This document shows positions 57,101-64,000 of a DNA stretch of 64,000 nt, piece after piece. The notes under the pieces are model-generated. The model was given only the letters and a program-made list of their open reading frames with translations. It did no database searches and was not told where the DNA came from. The stretch spans positions 1,007,789 to 1,071,788 of the forward strand of contig NW_019775414.1 in assembly GCF_001039355.2 (NCBI RefSeq), read 5' to 3'. Source of the stretch: Lingula anatina. Its lineage: Eukaryota > Brachiopoda > Lingulata > Lingulida > Lingulidae. Made by a program: the position numbers and the translations under genes. Numbering within the stretch: the stretch's first letter is position 1; each line of letters starts with the position of its first letter.

Positions 57101-57513
57101 TACCCTCTCTCTCTCTCTCTCTCTCTCTCGCTTTTCTTTTTAAAATTTAAACTATGATATGTAATATGATAAACATTACCGATATAATTAAACTAACATC
57201 TATCGGTATAAATACCTCGTTCATCCTCATCCTCGACGTCTTCGAGAAGGTCCGCCAAAAATGGTAGTTTGGCATCTCTAAGACCATTTTTAAATACGTG
57301 CAAAGCCGCCGAACCCTTGGTCATCAGTAGGTCTAACATTTTCTCGGCCTTGACAGACTGAATCTGTTCACTGACCACTGTATCACAATCGTTTACTGTA
57401 AAAATATCTTCAGAGCGAAAAAGAGTAAGTATTCCTCGGAGTGATGACTCGGATATGTCCCTCGCCAGCGTCCTTCGGTTCCTCTCCAGCATGTCCCTTT
57501 CTTTCTCTTTCAT
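54179..57513 (-). CDS. CARD / NB-ARC / TPR protein (Apaf-1-like STAND ATPase)
   Basis: Exons in transcript order: 57527-57216 (ATG at 57513), 56983-56711, 56536-54683 and 54345-54179 (stop), all GT-AG and in phase, giving 863 aa. Residues 1-90 form a death-fold CARD (RNRRTLARDISESSLRGIL…LEDV). FVGR at 120-123 opens the NB-ARC ATPase. The P-loop reads GCGKAC with K153 and A154, so the Thr/Ser of Walker A is replaced. Walker B is WLMVFDSADD (D230), followed by VIITTR and GLPLALAE. Residues ~430-863 carry tetratricopeptide-like helices (IGACYSRVNKFEDADKCFQK, LGRYYQSNHAKKNFDRALEY) and end in a charged tail. Such proteins assemble signalling platforms for caspases or innate immunity. TPR replaces the WD40 sensor of vertebrate Apaf-1. 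An upstream 5' UTR exon is expected beyond the acceptor at 57528. Confidence 0.88.
57104..57129. repeat. (CT)n microsatellite
   Basis: About 13 CT units in intron 1 of the CARD gene. Confidence 0.9.
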
Positions 57514-57527
57514 ACTGGTGTTATGTT

Positions 57528-58564
57528 CTAGGAACAAAAAAAAGACACTCTGCTTATTTCAAAGCTAGATATGGAAGGCATATGGTAAAAATTGGAGTAA
57601 CAGGCGATATCATAAGCCAATACCATAAGGAGCACCCTAGGATTCAGATGCCAGCGGCTATATTAGGAGAGGCAGAAATGCTGGTTATAGAGAGGAGTTT
57701 TCAGCGATCTCTAGCTCTGAAACTCAGGGTGATAAAACCTAAGGGCTAGAGTACAAATATATCCAGTGTGGCGTGACTTGAACAGTTTGTGATAAGATCG
57801 TCTAGGTCAGTCTGTTTTCTGGAGTCTTATCTGATAATACAAATAACATACAGGTATCTACGAGCATGTAAACATACATTTACAGCAAAAGTAAATACCC
57901 TGTAACGTACTTAAATTATTAGTTCCAGCTTCTTACCCAACAGAAATTAGAGTCAACAAAATCATAAATAAGCCATATTTAAAATGTTTTTGAAGTTCTT
58001 AATAATTAATTAATTGACCTTTGAAATCATATTTGTCTGAATTGAATAAGCAGCTTATCCACGCCATCGGTGCAGCTATTTACAATGCTATGGCACTATG
58101 TGTTTGAACCCAGACTTTAGAGTTCACTGAAGACTACGATGTTTAATAAGAACTGGTGTGCAAGGCGGAGCAAAATTTAAAAATGCAGCATGTGTGAAAA
58201 TTAAATTTTTGAATAAAATTGTACCCCGAATTGAAAACCAGTGCAACTGTTTTTAATTTTGAGTATTCTGGCAGTCTCTCGGCTGCACAGCGTATTGTTG
58301 ATATCGTTTAATATCTGTCATCAGTTTAAGTTAGGCATCCATGTGATGCAGAGTTAGAGTAATCAAGTGTAGGCTTGACTAATGATTGCATAGCAGTAAC
58401 AGCAAACTCAGCTCGGTCAGATGCTTTCTTATTGCACCAGTAATTTGAACTTTGAAAAGACAAGAGTTGGTGATGCTAGAGATCTCTCTCTATGGTATTC
58501 GCCGATAGTGCAGAATCATGAGTGACACTTGTGAGGATATTTCTATATCCTCACTATATACAGA
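57528..58564. other. Upstream region of the CARD gene, no coding exon seen
   Basis: It should hold the 5' UTR exon and promoter. I cannot assign either. Confidence 0.4.
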
Positions 58565-60182
58565 TCAACACCTACCTCCGTTATCTGCCATACCCCTCTG
58601 CACTTGATTTTGTTTTAACTCTGATCTCTGATCTGTTCTGTTCCAGACAACCAATCGGGTGGAAAGGGATTATAATTCTAAAATAAAAAATAATAATAAT
58701 AAAAATAAAATAAAATAAAATAAAATAAAGCTCGCACTGAATTTTTTACACCAGTGTGAGGGAGTGGGGGTTAACGGAAGAAGCCCGAGTGGTGGGCGAG
58801 CCTTGACATTTCGTGTTTAAACACACGTGTAACTCTTGCCTAAATAATATGTGGACGAATTTATTACATATTTGGCTTTCCACTTCCCGAATGTGCCCAT
58901 AAAATACAAGACCAGTGCTGAGCTATATTGAATGTCCTGAATTTCATGTGTATCGGCAGGCTCCTTAAATGTCACTTAAATCGGGATATTCAATAACTCA
59001 GCGTCAGTGCCATATTCTATTATATGTAAGCGCATTTGGAATCCAACATTTGAAGCTACTCTGTGCACATATTAATTTGGGGTGTAATTCTCGTCTTTAC
59101 GTACGAAAAAAGACAATTAAAGCTCGCCTACCATTTGGGTTACTTCCGTTCAAGTCCTTTTGAGTTTGGTTTCGTTTTGCTCATGAAATCGAACTAGCTT
59201 TCAATAAAAGTCCAAAGTGCATTTTAGAGGTAGTTTATCAAACGCGGGGGCGCAAAAGTGTATCGTAAAAGGGGCGGATGGAGGCCATCTTTTGGGTCTT
59301 CCAGAAGGCGGTCAGATTTTTTTCAATTTTGCATTGACGGGCATCTATTTTTTTCTATGATGGTCAAGATTTTTCAAGATTTCGTTGACGCTCTTCTTGC
59401 TTTGTCTATGACTGTCTTCTGTGACTTTCTTACTCACTTCGGTGACAGTAGATGCCATGAAACTCGTATGGTTTAGATCATATCAAAAGCTGACAGTCTT
59501 CAAAATTTAACTATCATCAGTTGACATGCTTAATGATTGCTGATGCAATTATAATGCCTGGTTGTTAATCAGCTGGAGGTCGTAAACAATTCATTTACTA
59601 ATTACGTACCGTCGCACTCCCCAAGCCAGGTAATGACAGGTAACTCGACCTGTAAAGTAAGATTCTTGGTAGGCTTTCATATTTTTTTCAATATCTCTCC
59701 CTAATTTCATGAGGTAATGTTATTGGTATTCTTAAATTATTTTTGATATCGATATTAAAAACAAGTGAGTTCAAACACGGTGGCGAACATTCATAAAAGA
59801 GATAGCTCTCAGGGTATCTTGAAGCAAACACATGCCAAGGCATTACTTCCGAGGAAGAAAACAAGAAAACGTGGTTGAGGAAAAACTCAAAACAGAGCGG
59901 TAATATAAGAGACGAGATAAAAGATTTGTAATAGCCCTGTTCCATCGACCGGAAAGCCCGGGATGCGCTTTCCGGTCGATGGAACATGTTCTGGACTGGT
60001 TTCAATTTCAGATATCTTATCTGTAATGTTTGTTCTCCCAGATTAAAAAAATATGTTGTTTACACTATGTTATTTACGTATATACGCAAATATATAGATT
60101 TTTAATGAATTAAAACCTTTGACGCAACTACACCATGAGTGTTGAAAGCGCGGTTTTTTATTTGAATGGTAACAGTAGAAAG
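58565..60182. repeat. Local segmental duplication, copy 1
   Basis: Alignable in order to 62764-64000: acctccgttatctgcca, gttccagacaaccaatcg, ggaaagggattataatt, atttggctttccacttccc, gggttacttccgttcaagtc, gtgcaaaagtgtatcgta-type blocks, and ttacactatgttatttacg near the end. It contains a TAAAA-type simple repeat at 58680-58729. Copy 2 lacks about 380 bases corresponding to 59300-59690. No coding capacity recognised. Confidence 0.85.
59938..59986. repeat. 20-bp perfect palindrome with 9-nt loop
   Basis: Arms 59938-59957 (tgttccatcgaccggaaagc) and 59967-59986 are exact complements. Copy 2 of the segmental duplication keeps only the outer part of the right arm (cgatggaacatgttttgg near 63830). Confidence 0.9.
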
Positions 60183-61891
60183 GTGGGGGGGGGGGGGGGG
60201 TTGAAGGTAGAATTGGAATTTTTCGAAATGCCAATGCACATTTTCTTAATTTAGAAAGAAGAGTTTCTCAAATATTATGAACTCAATGATTTTATACAAT
60301 AGCCTAAGTCTTATTTGAAATAATATTCCTGACTTGGGAGAGTTTGTTTTGAGGGAGAATTATACCGAAAATGAGGTACTTGAAAATGGACATCAGTTGG
60401 CTGGGGTATCGGCCAGTGCAAACACATGCATGTTTCACCGGATTTCATTTGTCTACATTTGTGAATGTACAATAACTAAAAGCAAATAACTCGAGTCAGA
60501 CATTTTCTTTGGTTCGCTTAGCATTTTATTCAATAGATTTTAATAGCACAAATTCAAATCAACTTCAGTTTTGTGCTCTTAAATCTAAAAGAGAAAATGT
60601 TTATTTTTAAGCATATAAACAACTTAAGATAACTTTTTTTTTCATATTTCCATTTATTTTGGAAACGTCTTTGTATTTCTTTAAAATGTTCCAAAATACT
60701 GTCTGGTTGTCCTCCCGCTGACAAATTCGTTTGCAGCGTCATTTAGATTGTGTTGTGCCGGTCTCGTTACATCACAGTTTACAACCCAAGGCAATCTAAT
60801 TTGCATATAAGAGAGAAAATGCAGTTTTTTTTCTTGATTTTGAGTTGCGTGCACATTTTCCATTATCCATAAAAAGCAATGTCTCCTTACGCTACTAATA
60901 TTTGAAAGATTTGATCGACATGTGCTGTTTATTAATCAAATCAATATAAATAACTTTCATATCACAGACGTGAATCACGTTTTCACGCCCAAGTCATAAA
61001 ATTGTCAAATAGCGCCGATAACTACGCTGGCCCAAAGTAGGTCAATTGCCTGTCGATTTTTGGGTATGGACGGTTGGGGGGGGGGGAGCACGCAAGAGAA
61101 AATAATCAAGATGCAAGCAAAATATTTGGGACTCTTGGGACCACTAAAAAGCAGATTATAATGGACACTTTTTAACGGACTAAAAACTAACCAACTTCAA
61201 CAGTTTTGAGACTTAAAACTTTGCAGATATTATGACAAAATCTATATTTCATCTGTTTCTCCGTTTCTCCCTAAAATGTTGCAGACCGCGTAAACTGTTT
61301 CGCTGTAGAGAAAGGCAGAGTATGGAAGGAGCAAGCGGCAGGGTGGTTGGATGGGGGGGGGGGGGCTTACTCCCGTCACTTTTTTTCCAGCCACTTCAGT
61401 CTTTAGAGCTGGGAGTAACGAAGTGTGGAGGATGTCTATTTGTATGCCGTGTGAATATATTTGCATTCGCAGCTTATTTTCGGTAGTAAAGATGTCTGCA
61501 ATTTTGCCTTTTTAGCCTTTTGCAGCAGGACCCTACGTGTTCTACATAAAAAACAACAATTCATACTGCACCACTCGCTTTGACGGCAACCACGGGGTAT
61601 ATACACCGCAAAAAGCACGATTTCTACGTGTCGCTTCAGTATTATAGCTGATTTGCCACATGAAAATGTTTACATTTTCCCGTCTTTTAATATTTTTTGT
61701 CCTCAACCAGTTTGAATCCATGTTTCTTTCTATCATACATGGTGTTCTCTGTCGAATTTGTCGGTTAGTTACAGTAACCCCTAACCTCCGTAACGCTTCT
61801 TTAAGTAAATGTAAGAATAGACGAATATGCTCTTAAATGGCCTTCCTGTGCATTTTTCAAACTCATAATACATCAAGTTTAATAAAACACA
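60183..61891. other. No gene seen
   Basis: Poly(G) runs at about 60184-60201 and 61075-61087, otherwise AT-rich sequence with unsupported short ORFs. Confidence 0.4.
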
Positions 61892-62172
61892 GTGGCGGAT
61901 TTGGGGGAGGGGGGGGCAGGGGGGTCCTGACCCCCCCTTTCAATATCTGGAAAAAATCACACCAATGGTCCCCTCTTGAAATTAGAATTTTGACTAGCTG
62001 AATCATACTTATAAACAGTAGCAAATGGCACCGTTCGTCCTCTAAAATACCAAAAAATTTGGGGGCCTTTAGCGGGCCCCGGGCCCCACGCCAAGGGGGG
62101 AGGGGGGATCGGCTTCGCATCCCCGGGCCCCCCCCCCCCCCCCCCTTTCAAATAACCTGGATTCGCCCCTAA
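61892..62172. mobile_element. Nonautonomous repeat, GGCGGATCCAGG family, fullest copy
   Basis: Begins agtggcggatttggggga and ends aacctggattcgcccct, an imperfect terminal inverted repeat. The interior matches 51950-52183. About 280 bp, no coding capacity. Confidence 0.8.
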
Positions 62173-62763
62173 ACAGTGCTATTTTTTTCCTTTTTTAATG
62201 ATGCGTTTCATCATCGAGAATGTTAACACTCAAAAGTTGTGGTGCCACATTTAAGAGCCTAACCTCCAGTATCGTGGACGTGCAGATATATTGGTCTATA
62301 GCTGATAATTCTATCAAGATACTCGAGTTTGCTTTGAAATCGAGGGTAATTCGTGATTTGTTTATCGAATTGATTTTCAGTTGTTATTTGAAGATGCCTT
62401 TTTGAGCTTATCTTTCTGATTTTAACCTGAGAAAGATAGGGAGGGTCTTAGAAAAACCTACATTTCAGGGACTGCGTTCCGAACTTGTAAACACAAAATA
62501 AGACCAAGAACGCTACCCTGAGGAAAACCAAATAAAGGCTTGAGAGTTCAGAAACCACTCCGTTGAAATCAACTTGATGCACTCTCCAAAACAAGATGAA
62601 TTGAACATAAGTCTAAAGGGAAAGAAAATTAAGCCCCTGCTAGAAGAGATTGAGGAAAAAGTTAAATTCATGTAAATATAACAAATGTTTTTCACAACAC
62701 CCGTATGTGTGAAAAGATCTGCACAGTATATCAAGAGAGAGAGATGTATACATTTCTTTGTTC
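62173..62763. other. No gene seen
   Basis: Spacer between the repeat element and copy 2 of the segmental duplication; nothing recognised. Confidence 0.4.
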
Positions 62764-64000
62764 GACGCATACCTCCGTTATCTGCCAATCTCCGTACTCC
62801 AGTTGTACTTGATTGTGTTTTAACTCTTAAGAAGACATCTCTGGTCTGTTCAGTTCCAGACAACCAATCGCATGGAAAGGGATTATAATTTTCCTTTAAA
62901 AAAGTGCGCGGAAAATTTTACACCAGTGTGAGTTAAATTGTGGAAACCCGAGAGCTGAGAGAGCCTTGACATTTCGTTTTTTTTTTCGTGTGTTTTAACA
63001 TGCTTGTATCTCTTCTCTAAAATATGTGAACGGAATAATAACATATTTGGCTTTCCACTTCCCAAATGTGCCCATAAGATACAGCACAGGTGCTGATCTA
63101 TTGAATGACCTGAATTTCATTTGCATGGACAGCCTTAAATCGGGGTATTCAATTTTTCAGCGCCAGTGCCATATTCTATTATATATGAGCGCATTTGGGA
63201 CGACGGAAGCCAACATATGAAGCTACTCTGTGCACATATTAATTTGGGGTGTAATTCTCATCTTTACCTACAAAAATAAGATTCAAATTAAAGCTTGCCT
63301 ACCGTTCGGGTTACTTCCGTTCAAGTCCTCTGAGTTCGGTTTCGTTTTGCTCGTGAAATCGAACTAGTTTTCAATACAAGTCCAAAGTGCATTTTATAGG
63401 CATTTATTAAACGCAGGGGTGCAAAAGTGTATCGTATGAGGGGCGGATGGAGGATATCTTCTGGGACACCAGGAAGACGGTCAAAGCTTTTCATTATTTT
63501 TTTTTCAGTATCTCTCCCTTATTTAATGAAATAATGTTATTGGTATTCTTAAATGATATTTAATATCGATATTAAAAACAAGTGAGTTCAAAACGGTGGC
63601 GAACATTCATGAAAGCGATGGATCTCATGGTACCTTGAAGCATGCGCATGCCCAGGCATTACTTTTGAGGATGAAAAGAAAACGTGGTTGAAGAAAAACT
63701 CGAAAAAGAGCTGTAATATAAAAGACGAAATAAAAGATTTGAAATAGCCCTGATGAAATGGCTTAATCCTATTTGTATATCTGTGTGTTTGTGTGGGTGT
63801 TTGCGCGCGTGCGGGGGTTGGGATAGGGCGATGGAACATGTTTTGGACTGGTTTCAATTTCAGATCTCTTATCTGTTGTTTACACTATGTTATTTACGTA
63901 TAAACGCAAATATGTACATTTTAATAAATTAAAACTTTTGACGCACAATACACCATCAGTGTTGAAAGTGCGGTTTTTATTTGGATGGTAGCAGTAGAAA
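62764..64000. repeat. Local segmental duplication, copy 2 (continues past the window)
   Basis: Second copy of 58565-60182, about 4.2 kb downstream in the same orientation. It ends at the window edge still in homology (gtagcagtagaaa against gtaacagtagaaa). Confidence 0.85.

Noticed and set aside
1-64000. CRISPR array, bacterial operons or riboswitches
   Set aside because: No regularly spaced repeats; gene structure, splice sites and transposons show a eukaryotic genome.

Overview
This is animal nuclear DNA, most likely from a marine invertebrate (deuterostome or lophotrochozoan). I cannot name the species. The reasons are multi-exon genes with short GT-AG introns, an inositol hexakisphosphate kinase of animal type, a CARD/NB-ARC/TPR gene, and a mixed load of Ty3/Gypsy, Penelope-like, LINE, Tc1/mariner and MITE remnants with many microsatellites. 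It is a draft assembly: there is a 513-base N run at 10572-11084, and isolated single Ns at 32845, 36559, 41635 and 51483 that behave like contig joins.

Layout. 1-1.5 kb: last two exons of an IP6K gene (+), with an apparent frameshift in its variable loop. 4.9-26.2 kb: a three-copy cluster of SABATH-type (Methyltransf_7) SAM-dependent methyltransferases, a family best known from plants. Copy A (-) faces copies B and C (+), which are tandem duplicates that also share promoter-proximal sequence, 3' UTR and an old Tc1 insertion. C reads open through nine exons (413 aa). A has an in-frame TAA and B a 1-nt insertion, both in exon 4. 26-32.7 kb: gene-poor, with tRNA-like relics. 32.7-33.5 kb (-): an unrecognised ORF behind a TATA box. 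34.4-41.6 kb (-): a Ty3/Gypsy element with gag, pol (protease, RT, RNase H, integrase, chromodomain) and a fusion-glycoprotein-type env. Gag and pol are in one frame, separated by a single TGA. 44.4-47.8 kb: a Penelope-like endonuclease fragment, a small spliced unknown fragment, and an unknown two-exon gene with a TATA box and CRE-like sites. 50.6-51.3 kb: LTR plus broken gag of another element. 52.4-52.8 kb: a LINE 3' end. 54.2-57.5 kb (-): a CARD/NB-ARC/TPR protein (863 aa) of Apaf-1 type, with Ala in place of the Walker A Thr/Ser. 58.6-60.2 and 62.8-64 kb: a local segmental duplication of noncoding DNA.

The genes do not form an operon-like unit. The methyltransferase cluster is the main functional group. 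The CARD gene belongs to apoptosis/innate-immune signalling and IP6K to inositol pyrophosphate metabolism. All exon calls are by eye from splice consensus, phase and comparison between copies.
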